Assembly: GCA_024690825.1 (NCBI GenBank)
Contig: JAILOK010000098.1
Location: forward strand, 1-64,000
Direction: 5' to 3'
Source: Lachnospiraceae bacterium
Lineage (GTDB): Bacteria > Bacillota > Clostridia > Lachnospirales > Lachnospiraceae
Length of the DNA stretch: 64,000 nt
The first letter of the stretch is position 1. Each line of letters begins with the position of its first letter. A program made the translations under genes and the position numbers. Of the stretch, positions 26,044-35,455 are shown piece after piece. The notes under the pieces were generated by a model. The model was not told where the DNA came from. It did no database searches and saw only the letters and a program-made list of their open reading frames with translations.

Positions 26044-29000
26044 ATGAAAAATTCAGGGAGAAGACATTTTAACAGAAAAGTAGTGGCTCTTATTCTCGCG
26101 CTTGCAATGCTGTTTTCACAGAGCGCTCTCGTTTATGCGGTTGAGGGTACAGCCCCGGTTTCCGCAAATGAGACTGTTGAGACTCCGGTACAGGAGCCTG
26201 CAGGCGAAGAGGTAACGGAGCCTTCAAACGAGACTCCTGCAGACGAAGCGGCAAATCCCGCCGACCCGGCAGAAGAAACAAAGCCGGAGGAAGTCTCAAA
26301 ACCCGCAGATGAGGAACCTGCCGCATCGGAAGAGACGACAGTGTCCGAAGATGAGGCGTCTGCATCTGAAAATGACGCGGAACCGGAAGAGACCGTATCA
26401 GAGGATGAGGCCGAGACCGAAGAGCCGGCAGGTATTTCTGAAAACGGACTATCCGGAAACAAGGTATCCGACAATACGGTTTCCCTAAGCGGAGGAGATA
26501 TCGTAGTCAGCATCAATGATGTGCTTACAAGCGTAAGCGAGGATCTGTACTATGCAAGCGGAAATACGGTAAGCCAGCCGAAAGCAGTCAAAAGAATGGC
26601 CGGACAGGTCTTGGGCTTTGATCTCAAGGTTGTCAGCTTAAACGGATTAAGCGGGAACAAGATGAGCGGCAATGTCATCCTGACCGAAGGCACCGATTAT
26701 AAAGTGACATGGAAGTATAAGCAAAAAGGATGGGATGTCAGCGAAAATGTGACAAAGGATTATAAGACCGCAGAACCCGACCCCGGTACAGCCTGGATCA
26801 TAATCGAAGGTATAAGTAAAAACGAGGCCGGCAAGGGCTGGGTTGGATATAAAAATACCATCATCGTAACCTATAATGTTGAAGAAAAGACAGTGGTTCC
26901 AATTGGACACGATGATCTCGTGGTCACGCCTTCCTACAACAGGGTTACGGTGTCAAACAATTCTAAGGATAAATATATGTATGTGGCCGTGGTGAGCCAG
27001 AACAGACCGGCTAACCTCTGGGCACAGGGCGATTATCTTGCACCGGGAACAAGAAAGGTAATCTATTCCTATTACTACGATACAAACAAAAGGACTGCGA
27101 TAACCGAAAAGCAGCCCCTTACCGTGGTTGCGTCATATTCGGCTGAGTTTGGTGCTGACGACGCAGGTACCTACAGATATAATTTTACAACCACGAAAAA
27201 TACCGGTGATGCGGGCGGAGCGCCCAAGGACGGCTATGAAGAAATAAAGATGAAGGCCGTTGTAAACAAGGCTGCCCAGACCATAAAGATTTCGTGGTCT
27301 CCCGCAAAGAGTCTGGGATACAAGTACTATGACCTTTTAAGGCTCGGAACAAATGAAGAGACTTTCACAGTTGTCAATAAGGGTGAGAAGATCACGAAAA
27401 CAAGTTACACCTACGGCAAGACCGAGGTTGAAAGAGCAGCGGCGCCTGCAGTATTCAAGCTTATCTGTTATGACAAGAACAAGGCTTTCCGGGCTGAATA
27501 CATTACGGTGGCAGCGCCTTCACTCCTTTATGTTGAGCAGGGTTACGACACCAACAACCTCGAATACTGCTTCTCAAAGCTCTACGAGGACAACGATATG
27601 GCTTACAGGCTTGAGCTTGCCGAGAAGAATGTCGAAAACGGAAAAGATGAACCCGGCAAGAGAGGCTTTGAGCAGACCAAAAACAAGGCATCGGTTTATT
27701 ACAGTACCGATATGACCGAGATAAAGGACTTCAAGGTCAATAATAAGGTCTCCGTAAATGCTTTGAGAGATTTCTTCCTGGGTGACGCCGATCTGAAGAT
27801 AGAACCCGGAAAAACCTATTACTGCCGTGTTAAGAGTTCATATACCTGGCACGGAAAGACCTATACCTCGGCTCCTTCAAATGTGGTATCAAGGAAGGCC
27901 GGTCCCGCAAAGGTTTATGTGTTTGATATCAACGGTCTTAAATACACAAAGCCTGCGGGAAGCAAATCAAATAAGGATGCCATCGAAGCTGCAAATATGA
28001 GCGCCATGAACGATTATCTGGCTTACAACTTTGGCCTGCCGGGAACACAGCCCTTAAGCAGCAACTGCTTCATACACAGGAGCAATGAGGGCCCCGATGC
28101 AAAGAGCGGTTATGTGGTTTTCATTGCCGACCGCATCAGTGACAATAAGTTAAAGGGCTTTGAACTTCTCCGCTGTGATTCGCAGTACGGCAATTACAAA
28201 AAACTGAAGCTGTATAAGATCGGCAGCAACGATGAGCCTGTAAAGTACAGCGGACTGTATAAATGGCAGCCGGCTGACGAAGAAATGAAAAAACTTTTGG
28301 ATCAGTCCGGAGTAGATATTTATTACATGCACTATAATAACTTCCCTCCGGAAAAGCCCCTTTATTATGCGGTAAGAGGTGTTTACAAAAAGAGCAACGC
28401 AGTCGGAGGCTTCGGTGACGGTTATGAATGCGTAACCGAGCTTGACAAGGTTCAGAACATCTATGCCTTTGACGGAACCATCGACAAGTTAAAGCTTTAC
28501 TGGAGATATGACAGCTGCGTGAAGGAATACAGGCTGTACAGGAGGGAGTTCACAAAAGAAGACGAGGCTGCAGGAAAGAACCCCAGCGAATTTACGCGCC
28601 TCGGAACAAATGCGGATGACTTCAAGCTTGTGAAAAAGATCAAGGCCAAGAAGACCGGCACCTTAAAGGAGTCGAGCAAGAAAGCCTCCGATCAGGAGCT
28701 TATCGTTGCAACAAGCGGCAATTTAATCGGCGATTATGTAAGATATATTGACAAGAACAGCAAAAACAACAAGATTGAAGAGGGCCATACTTATCAGTAT
28801 GTGGTGGTTCCGGTATATGACACCAAAAAGGATTCTTATTCCGACTATAATATGGACAAGAGATCCGATGTAACCTACAGCATGCCCACCCTTGCAGGCG
28901 CCAAGATCAAGAACTTCAAGGCGGCAAACCACGGCGTGAGAAGGATCAGGATTTCCTGGAGCAAGCTTAAGGGAGCATCGGCATATCTGGTCATCAGGAC

Positions 29001-29823
29001 CGATAAGGATCCCAGAGAGTCGGATGACTGGAAGAATATCGAAGGATGGGTCATAGATCCGACATCCACCGATCCGAAGATGAGAACGGCCTATGCAAAG
29101 TGCGCTTTTGTCGATCATGATGTCACTGTCGGAAAGAGGTATTATTATACGATCTTTGCCGGAAGCGAAAGGAGTGAGACGATAACAAACGGACAGGTTA
29201 AGTACGCAAAATCCCTGCCTCTTGCGGTAACGGATATAAAGGTTGAAAACGGCAGCTACAGGAGCGGCGGAAAGATAAGCTGGACGAAGAATCCCGGAGA
29301 TGACGGATATACCATTACATACAGAGTGGAGTACAGAGAGGCATCAAACGGAAGCTCAAGCTACGGCGGATGGACATCTCTCGGCACGACCCAGGGTACT
29401 TCATGGAATGACGACAGGAGTCTTGACCGCGGTGTCATGAGACAGTACAGGGTGGTAAGTACCTACGATAAGGTCGCCGGAGGAATAAGGGAAGGCGGAA
29501 GGGTCTGCACACCCACTTATCTGGATATCAGCACCGGAAATACTTCGATGGCATTGGGTGAGAGCATGACCGTTACCGTAACTCCGAAGAGGGACGGCGA
29601 TCCTTCATCCGTAACGGATGTAAGCATGGACAGGTATGAAATCGGCAACAACAGCGTGATCGAGGTCACGGAAACAAAGACCGAGGACGGCAGCGTGAAG
29701 TATACGATCAGGGCAAAGGGCAGAGGAACCTCTTCCTTTACGGTACATGCCGGCGAGCACAACTGGACGAGCAACAGCTCAAGCTCCAAGCTCAACAAGA
29801 CCATCAACATCACGGTCAGATAA
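26044..29823 (+). CDS. Large secreted protein with acidic VSEDE linker and fibronectin-like domains
   Basis: A 1259-residue protein. An ATG at 26041 is also in frame, but the second at 26044 is better spaced from GGGAGG. The signal peptide ends near SALVYA. Residues about 30-150 are a low-complexity acidic linker (VSEDEA, SENDAE, ISENGLSGNKVSDN). The rest consists of beta-rich modules of about 100 residues that read like fibronectin type III domains, such as KISWSPAKSLGYKYYDLLR, IRISWSKLKGASAYLVIR and GKISWTKNPGDDGYTITYRVEYRE. The final 70 residues resemble a Big-type Ig domain. There is no LPXTG or repeat anchor. Likely an extracellular adhesin or polysaccharide-binding protein; no catalytic domain is visible. 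Confidence 0.82.
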   Translation: MKNSGRRHFNRKVVALILALAMLFSQSALVYAVEGTAPVSANETVETPVQEPAGEEVTEPSNETPADEAANPADPAEETKPEEVSKPADEEPAASEETTVSEDEASASENDAEPEETVSEDEAETEEPAGISENGLSGNKVSDNTVSLSGGDIVVSINDVLTSVSEDLYYASGNTVSQPKAVKRMAGQVLGFDLKVVSLNGLSGNKMSGNVILTEGTDYKVTWKYKQKGWDVSENVTKDYKTAEPDPGTAWIIIEGISKNEAGKGWVGYKNTIIVTYNVEEKTVVPIGHDDLVVTPSYNRVTVSNNSKDKYMYVAVVSQNRPANLWAQGDYLAPGTRKVIYSYYYDTNKRTAITEKQPLTVVASYSAEFGADDAGTYRYNFTTTKNTGDAGGAPKDGYEEIKMKAVVNKAAQTIKISWSPAKSLGYKYYDLLRLGTNEETFTVVNKGEKITKTSYTYGKTEVERAAAPAVFKLICYDKNKAFRAEYITVAAPSLLYVEQGYDTNNLEYCFSKLYEDNDMAYRLELAEKNVENGKDEPGKRGFEQTKNKASVYYSTDMTEIKDFKVNNKVSVNALRDFFLGDADLKIEPGKTYYCRVKSSYTWHGKTYTSAPSNVVSRKAGPAKVYVFDINGLKYTKPAGSKSNKDAIEAANMSAMNDYLAYNFGLPGTQPLSSNCFIHRSNEGPDAKSGYVVFIADRISDNKLKGFELLRCDSQYGNYKKLKLYKIGSNDEPVKYSGLYKWQPADEEMKKLLDQSGVDIYYMHYNNFPPEKPLYYAVRGVYKKSNAVGGFGDGYECVTELDKVQNIYAFDGTIDKLKLYWRYDSCVKEYRLYRREFTKEDEAAGKNPSEFTRLGTNADDFKLVKKIKAKKTGTLKESSKKASDQELIVATSGNLIGDYVRYIDKNSKNNKIEEGHTYQYVVVPVYDTKKDSYSDYNMDKRSDVTYSMPTLAGAKIKNFKAANHGVRRIRISWSKLKGASAYLVIRTDKDPRESDDWKNIEGWVIDPTSTDPKMRTAYAKCAFVDHDVTVGKRYYYTIFAGSERSETITNGQVKYAKSLPLAVTDIKVENGSYRSGGKISWTKNPGDDGYTITYRVEYREASNGSSSYGGWTSLGTTQGTSWNDDRSLDRGVMRQYRVVSTYDKVAGGIREGGRVCTPTYLDISTGNTSMALGESMTVTVTPKRDGDPSSVTDVSMDRYEIGNNSVIEVTETKTEDGSVKYTIRAKGRGTSSFTVHAGEHNWTSNSSSSKLNKTINITVR

Positions 29824-29866
29824 TCTTTTATCAGATCATCGAAAAGTTAGACGTACCGTACAATTT

Positions 29867-29899
29867 GGCGGGCGCTCCTTTACCGGGGCGCCTGCTTTG
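29867..29899 (+). terminator. Rho-independent terminator
   Basis: GGCGGGCGCTCC pairs with GGGGCGCCTGC across TTTACC, with a short T tract. It sits 44 nt after the large secreted protein. Confidence 0.7.
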
Positions 29900-29936
29900 T
29901 CGTATACTGATGTAAGGGTCAAAAGGAGGTATCGTA

Positions 29937-30566
29937 ATGAACGATAATATTTTCAAAAGAAATGAACTGCTTGCCGAAAAGGTCATAAATGGTCTTAAGT
30001 CGAGAAATATGACGGGGTATTACGCAAAGGATAAGGATGAGGCAAAGAAGCTTGCTCTTTCCCTTATTCCGGAAGGATCGAGCGTCACCATGGGCGGAGC
30101 CATGAGCGCTCATGAGATCGGGCTTGTTACTGCGCTGAAAAACGGAAATTATAACTTTATCGACAGGGATGAATATGAAGACAAGAGGGCCGCGATGCTT
30201 ATGGCTTATGATGCCGATGTCTTTCTTGCAAGCGCGAATGCAATGACAGAGGACGGGATCATCGTAAACATCGACGGAAATTCAAACCGTGTGTCTGCCA
30301 TCGCGCAGGGCCCTAAAAAGGTGGTCTTTATAGTCGGAATGAACAAGGTCTGCAATGATGTAGACGGTGCCATGAAAAGGGCGAGAAATGTCGCCGCACC
30401 CATCAACGCCCAGCGCTTCGGCCTCAATACCCCCTGCGCAAAGACCGGAGCCTGTATGGACTGCAAATCTCCGGACACAATATGCTGCCAGTTTCTTATT
30501 ACACGATTTTCCCGTCACGAAGGAAGGATACACGTGATCCTGGTGAACGACTCGCTCGGATTCTGA
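29937..30566 (+). CDS. LUD-domain (LutC/DUF162-like) protein
   Basis: A 209-residue protein of the LUD family, which includes the LutB/LutC subunits of lactate oxidation. Landmarks are SSVTMGGAMSAHEIGL, DVFLASANAMTEDGIIVNIDGNSNRVSAIAQGPKKVVFIVG and a C-terminal RFGLNTPCAKTGACMDCKSPDTICC with five cysteines, a possible Fe-S or metal site. Stand-alone proteins of this type are common in Clostridia and are not tied to lactate use; no lutA/lutB lie nearby. AAAGGAGG lies 8 nt before the ATG. The stop is followed at once by a GACAG repeat. Confidence 0.87.
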   Translation: MNDNIFKRNELLAEKVINGLKSRNMTGYYAKDKDEAKKLALSLIPEGSSVTMGGAMSAHEIGLVTALKNGNYNFIDRDEYEDKRAAMLMAYDADVFLASANAMTEDGIIVNIDGNSNRVSAIAQGPKKVVFIVGMNKVCNDVDGAMKRARNVAAPINAQRFGLNTPCAKTGACMDCKSPDTICCQFLITRFSRHEGRIHVILVNDSLGF

Positions 30567-30567
30567 C

Positions 30568-30605
30568 AAAAGATGACAGAGGGACGGTCCTTTTGACAAC
30601 TTTTT
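30568..30605. repeat. GACAG-family repeat
   Basis: AAAAGATGACAGAGGGACGG followed by TCCTTTTGACAACTTTTT, starting 2 nt after the LUD gene stop. The T-rich end may terminate transcription. Confidence 0.8.
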
Positions 30606-30633
30606 AAAATTCTGTGGAAATTGAACGGTTTAG

Positions 30634-30642
30634 TGATATAAT
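30634..30642 (+). promoter_or_regulatory. Extended -10 promoter of the chemoreceptor gene
   Basis: TGATATAAT, a TGN-TATAAT extended -10. No good -35 lies 17 nt upstream (GTGGAA). The predicted start near 30649 gives a 44-nt leader. It is not a sigma-28 flagellar promoter. Confidence 0.5.
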
Positions 30643-30692
30643 ATATTTTGTGGCATTGTCACACGGAGAAAATAATAAGAGAGGGTACAAAC

Positions 30693-32699
30693 ATGAAAAA
30701 GACAAGTATCAAAACGAAGCTTATTCTTGTTATGGCTATCACCGTGATCATACCGGTTGTAGCTCTGACCATTGTAAGCATGACGATCGCTATCAATCAG
30801 GGTGTGGGAAATGCCGAAGAGGTTAACACGGCGCAGGCTCAGCTGATGCATCAGCAGCTTGAAACCATTTTCAGGAAAAATATCGAGGCCATCAGGACTT
30901 TGGCAAATACACCGGAAGTCAGGACTTATCTGGAAGGAGAGCCCGGTGACGAAGTGATGGAAACGATGATATTAGACCAGATGCTTGAGATAGACAAAAG
31001 TATGAACGACGGAAATGCAATAGCGATCTCGGGTACGGACGGAGAACAGAGACTTCGTACCGTGGGAAAATGCGTAAATGTCGCTGAGCGTGAATATTTT
31101 CAGGTCCCCATGGGCGGAGCGTCTGAGTATATATCTGATCTGATAGTATCAAAATCCACAGGATCCGCTATCATTACATTTTCAGTTCCCGTAAAGAGCC
31201 TGGACGGATCAAAGATCGTAGGTATAGTACAGAGAAATTATGATGTGTCGGTACTTCATGATCTTCTTGCAGAGGATGTCATGCAGGATCGTCAGGAAAA
31301 TCTCATTGTGGACAGAACCGGAACCATAGTTGCCCATTCGGCAAGAGAGGTAAATACCGAGGAACCTGAAAAGCAGGATACGAATCCCTTCTACACAGAT
31401 TCAAGGGGAGACAAATTGGTGGGTTCCTATAAGGCACCGTGGGCTGGTGATACATGGCTTATATGCTGGGAGAAGCTTCCGGACAGCGAATGGGTAGTTG
31501 CATCCTGCCGTGTACAGGAGGTGGCTCTTGCAAGTGTATACAAGACGGTGGTGATCCAGGCAATTCTGGGTGTTTTGTTTATCGTTTTAGGTGTCGTGCT
31601 TGCGATCATATTCTCGAGAACCATCACAAAGCCTGTGGAAGCTGTGAATGATTCGCTTGAGAATCTCACAAACGGAACATTCAGAAAGATCAATGTATTT
31701 ACAAACAGGACAGACGAGTTCGGTCAGATCATACGCAATACAAACGATGTTGTTGATAAACTGAAACTCATAGTGGGTGATATCTCCAACGGAGCAGGAG
31801 ATGTCAATACGGCTTCAGATGAACTTGCAAAGATGTCCGAAAGGATTTCCACCAATACCGAGAGCGTATCACGCGCGGTTCAGGAGATCGCAACGGGTGC
31901 TACACAGCAGGCTCAGGAGATCCAGAATGCTACCGTCAATATCGAAAAGATCGGCGAAGCAGTTGCAAGTGTTCAGGATTCCACGAGAGACCTTTCAGAG
32001 ATCGCAGAGAGAATGCAGACAGCGTCCGCAGAATCAGCAAACAGTCTTGCAGAGCTTAAGAAGAGTTCCGAGACCATGGATAAGGGTATCAATGATATAT
32101 CCGAAAAGATCAGCGCCACAAGCGATGCGGTCGGCAGGATAAACGGCATGGTAGAGGCAATCTCAAGCATCGCTTCCCAGACCAACCTCCTTTCGCTCAA
32201 TGCTTCGATCGAGGCTGCCAGAGCCGGAGAAGCCGGAAAGGGATTTGCAGTCGTTGCCGAGGAGATCGGAAAACTTGCGCTTGATTCCAACAGATCGGCT
32301 GACCAGATCCGCTCAGAGATGGATCTGCTCCTTTCAGAGTCACAGGCAGCAGTCAGCATGGCTGATAATGTACAGAAGAATAATGTAAGGCAGCAGGAGG
32401 TCATCGAGACCACATTCTCAAGTGTTAACAGGATGATCGAGGATATCGAGACCACCGCAGCAGGAGTACACAAGATCTCCGTAAATGCGGATGCCTGCGT
32501 AAACGCAAAGGACGCGGTCATAGAGGTTATGGATTCCCTGTCGGCAATCTCCGAAGAGAATGCGGCATCAAGCCAGGAGACAGGAGCTTCCATGGAAGAA
32601 CTTACCGCTACGGTATCTACTCTTTCAGACAGCGCAACCTCGCTGCATGATATTTCGACAACGCTTTCAGACGAGACAGGATTCTTCAAAGAGGATTAA
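30693..32699 (+). CDS. Membrane methyl-accepting chemotaxis protein
   Basis: A 668-residue receptor from the ATG at 30693 (GAGAGGG 8 nt upstream). TM1 at about 10-35, an extracellular double-cache sensor (about 40-285, with [26 protein letters not shown] and IVFSVPV-like strands), TM2 at about 290-312, HAMP (about 313-365), and a signalling hairpin whose tip reads [37 protein letters not shown] stretch of alternating Gln, Glu, Ser and Thr pairs offers methylation sites. The double-cache suggests an amino acid or other small solute. There are no che or fla genes in the window. Confidence 0.93.
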   Translation: MKKTSIKTKLILVMAITVIIPVVALTIVSMTIAINQGVGNAEEVNTAQAQLMHQQLETIFRKNIEAIRTLANTPEVRTYLEGEPGDEVMETMILDQMLEIDKSMNDGNAIAISGTDGEQRLRTVGKCVNVAEREYFQVPMGGASEYISDLIVSKSTGSAIITFSVPVKSLDGSKIVGIVQRNYDVSVLHDLLAEDVMQDRQENLIVDRTGTIVAHSAREVNTEEPEKQDTNPFYTDSRGDKLVGSYKAPWAGDTWLICWEKLPDSEWVVASCRVQEVALASVYKTVVIQAILGVLFIVLGVVLAIIFSRTITKPVEAVNDSLENLTNGTFRKINVFTNRTDEFGQIIRNTNDVVDKLKLIVGDISNGAGDVNTASDELAKMSERISTNTESVSRAVQEIATGATQQAQEIQNATVNIEKIGEAVASVQDSTRDLSEIAERMQTASAESANSLAELKKSSETMDKGINDISEKISATSDAVGRINGMVEAISSIASQTNLLSLNASIEAARAGEAGKGFAVVAEEIGKLALDSNRSADQIRSEMDLLLSESQAAVSMADNVQKNNVRQQEVIETTFSSVNRMIEDIETTAAGVHKISVNADACVNAKDAVIEVMDSLSAISEENAASSQETGASMEELTATVSTLSDSATSLHDISTTLSDETGFFKED

Positions 32700-32714
32700 A
32701 AAGGTTTTTATCGG

Positions 32715-32743
32715 CCGGGCAGGTTTTCCTGCCCGGTTTTTTT
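32715..32743 (+). terminator. Rho-independent terminator of the chemoreceptor gene
   Basis: CCGGGCAGG TTTT CCTGCCCGG followed by seven T; a textbook hairpin. Confidence 0.95.
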
Positions 32744-32833
32744 GTGTTTGCCCGCCATGGGCGGGCTCTGACGGGAGTCCTGTTCTCCATGTCTTGCCTT
32801 TCGTTGAAACAGATGGTATAGTATTAGTCGTAT

Positions 32834-32907
32834 GGGGCCGTAGCTCAGCTGGGATGAGCGTTCGCCTGACACGCGAGAGGCCATGGGTTCGATCCCCGTC
32901 GGTCCCA
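32834..32907 (+). tRNA. tRNA-Val (anticodon GAC)
   Basis: A full cloverleaf of 74 nt. Acceptor GGGGCCG pairs with CGGUCCC (one G-U), the D arm is GCUC/GAGC, the anticodon stem UUCGC/GCGAG holds loop CUGACAC with anticodon GAC, and the T arm is AUGGG-UUCGAUC-CCCGU. The discriminator base is A and CCA is not encoded. It reads GUC and GUU valine codons. It is a single gene between two terminators, with GACAG repeats just downstream. Confidence 0.95.
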
Positions 32908-32917
32908 CTTATTGAAA

Positions 32918-32946
32918 CCCCGTGATCAACTCACGGGGTATTTTTT
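32918..32946 (+). terminator. Terminator of the tRNA gene
   Basis: CCCCGTGA TCAAC TCACGGGG then TATTTTTT; perfect 8-bp stem. Confidence 0.92.
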
Positions 32947-33017
32947 AAAGTTGATAGAGGGATGGTTTTTCTGTCAAAGTGTCAAAAAGATGACAGAAGA
33001 ACCGTCCCCTTGACACC
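32947..33017. repeat. GACAG-family inverted pair
   Basis: A degenerate left unit (GTTGATAGAGGGATGG) and an inverted right unit (GATGACAGAAGAACCGTCCC) separated by CTGTCAAAGTGTCAAAA. Same layout as 383-447 but more decayed. It lies between the tRNA terminator and the PPTase gene. Confidence 0.75.
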
Positions 33018-33035
33018 ATATCGGAGATATTTGAA

Positions 33036-33623
33036 GTGAGGTTTTTCATAGAGGATAATATTACAAATGTAACCGAAGAGGAACTTGAGAAGGATCTGCT
33101 GCTTTTGCCGGAGTGGAGGAGAGTGACTGCGCAGAGGTTTAAGTTTCTTTCCGGAAAGGTCCAGAGCGCGAAGGCATACCTGCTCTTAAGACAGGCACTG
33201 CAGGAAGAATACGGCATCAGGGATGACAGCGAATTTGCCGTTGGCAGGTACGGAAAGCCGTTTCTTAAAGATCATCCGGATATCCATTTTAACCTAAGCC
33301 ACTGCAAAGAAGCCGTGATGTGCGTTGTCGATGATCATCCTGTCGGCTGTGATATCGAGTCCGTCACAAGAGATCCGAACCTTGATCTGTTAAAGGGAAC
33401 ACTGAGCGAAGCGGAGCAGGAGAGGGTCTTTGGCGCAGAAGAGCCGGAGCTTGAATTCATGAAGTTGTGGACCGCAAAAGAGGCTTTCTTAAAGCAGAAA
33501 GGCACGGGTCTTGCCGACGATCTGGCAGAACTTTTTTCAGACGGAGTGCCGGAGGGTCTTATTATAGAGACCAAAGCTATACCGGACAGATCCTATGTTT
33601 ATTCGATCTGCCGCAAAAGTTGA
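33036..33623 (+). CDS. 4'-phosphopantetheinyl transferase (Sfp type)
   Basis: A 195-residue enzyme that transfers phosphopantetheine from CoA to carrier-protein serines. Motifs of the Sfp/Gsp group are present: GKPFLKDHPDIHFNLSHC, VGCDIE with the Mg-binding acid residues, and FMKLWTAKEAFLK. It begins with GTG, with only a weak CGGAG about 10 nt upstream. There is no polyketide or peptide synthetase in the window, so the partner is elsewhere. The stop codon TGA and the bases that follow come from a GACAG repeat. Confidence 0.88.
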   Translation: MRFFIEDNITNVTEEELEKDLLLLPEWRRVTAQRFKFLSGKVQSAKAYLLLRQALQEEYGIRDDSEFAVGRYGKPFLKDHPDIHFNLSHCKEAVMCVVDDHPVGCDIESVTRDPNLDLLKGTLSEAEQERVFGAEEPELEFMKLWTAKEAFLKQKGTGLADDLAELFSDGVPEGLIIETKAIPDRSYVYSICRKS

Positions 33624-33679
33624 CAGGGGGACGGTCCCGGTGTCATCAAAGTTGACAGGGGGACAGTCCCGGTGTCATC
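33616..33679. repeat. Tandem duplication of a GACAG repeat (two 32-bp units)
   Basis: Units 33616-33647 and 33648-33679 (AAAGTTGACAGGGGGAC, then GGTCCCGGTGTCATC) are identical except for one base. The first unit supplies the stop codon of the PPTase gene. Confidence 0.88.
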
Positions 33680-33685
33680 AAAAAT

Positions 33686-33728
33686 CATCTTTTTGTAGGA
33701 TGTACGGACTGTGTAACACAGGTATAAT
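33686..33728 (+). promoter_or_regulatory. CATC-N9-GATG box with -10 hexamer
   Basis: CATCTTTTTGTAGGATG (33686-33702), then TATAAT at 33723-33728 and no -35. The predicted start is near 33735, so the box is centred at about -41, as for a class II activator. The same box with the same spacing precedes the surface protein gene (38453) and occurs after the response regulator (37586). The start codon at 33740 lies only about 5 nt from the predicted transcript end, with no Shine-Dalgarno. Confidence 0.55.
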
Positions 33729-33739
33729 AAAAGCCGGTC

Positions 33740-35455
33740 ATGAGTGAAGAAAAAAAGCGTTTTCCTAAATGCATAACGGTTATTATTGTACTCTATGCCG
33801 CGGGTGTGGGTTTCAGGTTTCAGTCCGGGGACTTTCCGCTCTTTTCGTTGTCCGTGCTTGTCTGCTGTGCCGCCTGTATCTATTGGGCAGTTTCGATCAG
33901 ACTGCGCATCACCCACGCCAGGCAGAGAAGGCTGCTTATAAGTATTGCGGGGATGATACTCCTGCTTCATTTTCTGCAGTTTCTGCGCTATAACTTTGCA
34001 GACGGAAGCCCTGTTTTTTTGAGATATCTCTGGTATCTTTATTATATCCCGATGATCCTGGCGCCGCTTTTCGGGCTGTGGGCCGCGGTTCTGATAGGAA
34101 GACCCGAGAATGAACGGCCGGGGCCGGGATGGCTTTTATTATCTGTGCCTGCGTTGATCCTCATCGCAGGTGTTCTGACAAATGATCTTCATTATCTGGT
34201 GTTTGCGCCTGATCCGCCGGGCACGGCGCTTGCCGGTGATTATACCCGCGGGATCCTCTTTTATATCGTATCCGTGTGGAATTACGGAATGCCTGTTTTC
34301 GTTCTCCTTGCGGCTTTCCGGCGCTGCAGTGTAACCTATCCCAGAAAACATGCGCTGCGTCCTCTTCTTGTCACAGTGACGGGATTTCTTTTCATGCTTA
34401 TTTTCTATGGGAGCGCATCGGGCGGCAGGAAAATCTTCGGGATCGAGATACTGACCTTTCAGATGTTGTGGAACATGATGCAGGTGTTCTTCTGGGAGGA
34501 ATGCATCTTCATCGGGCTCATTCCGTCAAATATCGATCACGGGACCATATTTAAGAATTCCAGAGTGAGGGCACTGATCCTTGATAATAACGGAAATACA
34601 GTGTTTTCCTCAAATGAGGCCGGACCGGTTCCGGAAAAGGTCAGAAAAAAAACGGGAAATTTTATTGCTGTCACAGATGAGGATACAAAGATCTGCGGCA
34701 GGAGTATTCCGGGAGGTTTTATATACTGGCAGGAGGACATGAGCGCCGTGACGGCTATCAACAGGGAACTTGCGGAAACCGGCAGACGTCTTCAGGAGGA
34801 AAACACCCTGATCTCGGGGGAGAATGAACTCAAATCCGAACAGGCAAGGCTGGAAACAGCAAACAGGCTGTATGACGAGATAGATGCAAAGGTGAGTCCG
34901 AAGTGCGAAAAGGTAAAGAAACTGCTTTCGCGTACGAAGGATCTTTCTGCGAATGAATCTGACACGGCCATACTTTTATCGGCAGTGATCACGGCTTATA
35001 TCAAAAGGACGGCAAATCTGATGCTGGTCGGAAGAGAGAAGGGGAGCCTCTCAACGGAGGATCTGAAGCTTGCATTAAATGAGTCGCTGGAATACGCAAA
35101 GCTTTACGGGATCATGGCTGATGCGGCGCCCGGAAAAAAGGCTGACTATCCTTTATTATCTGTTCTCTCGGCCTATGACCTTTTTGAAGAGATACTTGAA
35201 AACGGTTTTTATCTCATTGGCGCCTTCATGGTCTGGATAGAGACGAAGGAGTATATGGAGCTCCGCATGGAACTGGCAAAGAAGGTTGAGGCTGATGAAG
35301 ACCGCTGGATGATATTTAAGGAGCGCATAAGAGACTATGCCGTGAAGACAGGCGGATACAGGCTTTTTTCCATGGATTCCGAAGAAGAGGAGACGGTCAT
35401 GATCAGGGCAAGTTTTTCGGCAGCTTTAAGCGGATCGGGAGGTGGTATGGCATGA
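33740..35455 (+). CDS. 7TM membrane sensor protein, kinase-like but without phosphoacceptor
   Basis: A 571-residue protein. About seven membrane helices (about 10-240) resemble the 7TM sensor region of Firmicute histidine kinases. A small beta domain (about 265-330: RALILDNNGNTVFSSNE) follows, then a coiled coil (about 335-390) and a helical region where a dimerisation helix would be. There the sequence is LYDEIDAKVSPKCEKVKKLL, with no histidine in the HDxLG position, and no ATPase motifs follow. The next gene overlaps by four bases (ATGA) and has the kinase core. This looks like a receptor that became a dedicated partner of the soluble kinase. The function is inferred from context. Confidence 0.7.
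   Translation: MSEEKKRFPKCITVIIVLYAAGVGFRFQSGDFPLFSLSVLVCCAACIYWAVSIRLRITHARQRRLLISIAGMILLLHFLQFLRYNFADGSPVFLRYLWYLYYIPMILAPLFGLWAAVLIGRPENERPGPGWLLLSVPALILIAGVLTNDLHYLVFAPDPPGTALAGDYTRGILFYIVSVWNYGMPVFVLLAAFRRCSVTYPRKHALRPLLVTVTGFLFMLIFYGSASGGRKIFGIEILTFQMLWNMMQVFFWEECIFIGLIPSNIDHGTIFKNSRVRALILDNNGNTVFSSNEAGPVPEKVRKKTGNFIAVTDEDTKICGRSIPGGFIYWQEDMSAVTAINRELAETGRRLQEENTLISGENELKSEQARLETANRLYDEIDAKVSPKCEKVKKLLSRTKDLSANESDTAILLSAVITAYIKRTANLMLVGREKGSLSTEDLKLALNESLEYAKLYGIMADAAPGKKADYPLLSVLSAYDLFEEILENGFYLIGAFMVWIETKEYMELRMELAKKVEADEDRWMIFKERIRDYAVKTGGYRLFSMDSEEEETVMIRASFSAALSGSGGGMA

Noticed and set aside
26133-26516. Ser-rich minus-strand frame of 127 codons
   Set aside because: It is the complement of the acidic low-complexity linker (GAA/GAG codons read backwards as Ser/Phe-rich).
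32560-32925. Open frame across the chemoreceptor end and tRNA
   Set aside because: It overlaps a terminator and the tRNA gene in the wrong frame.
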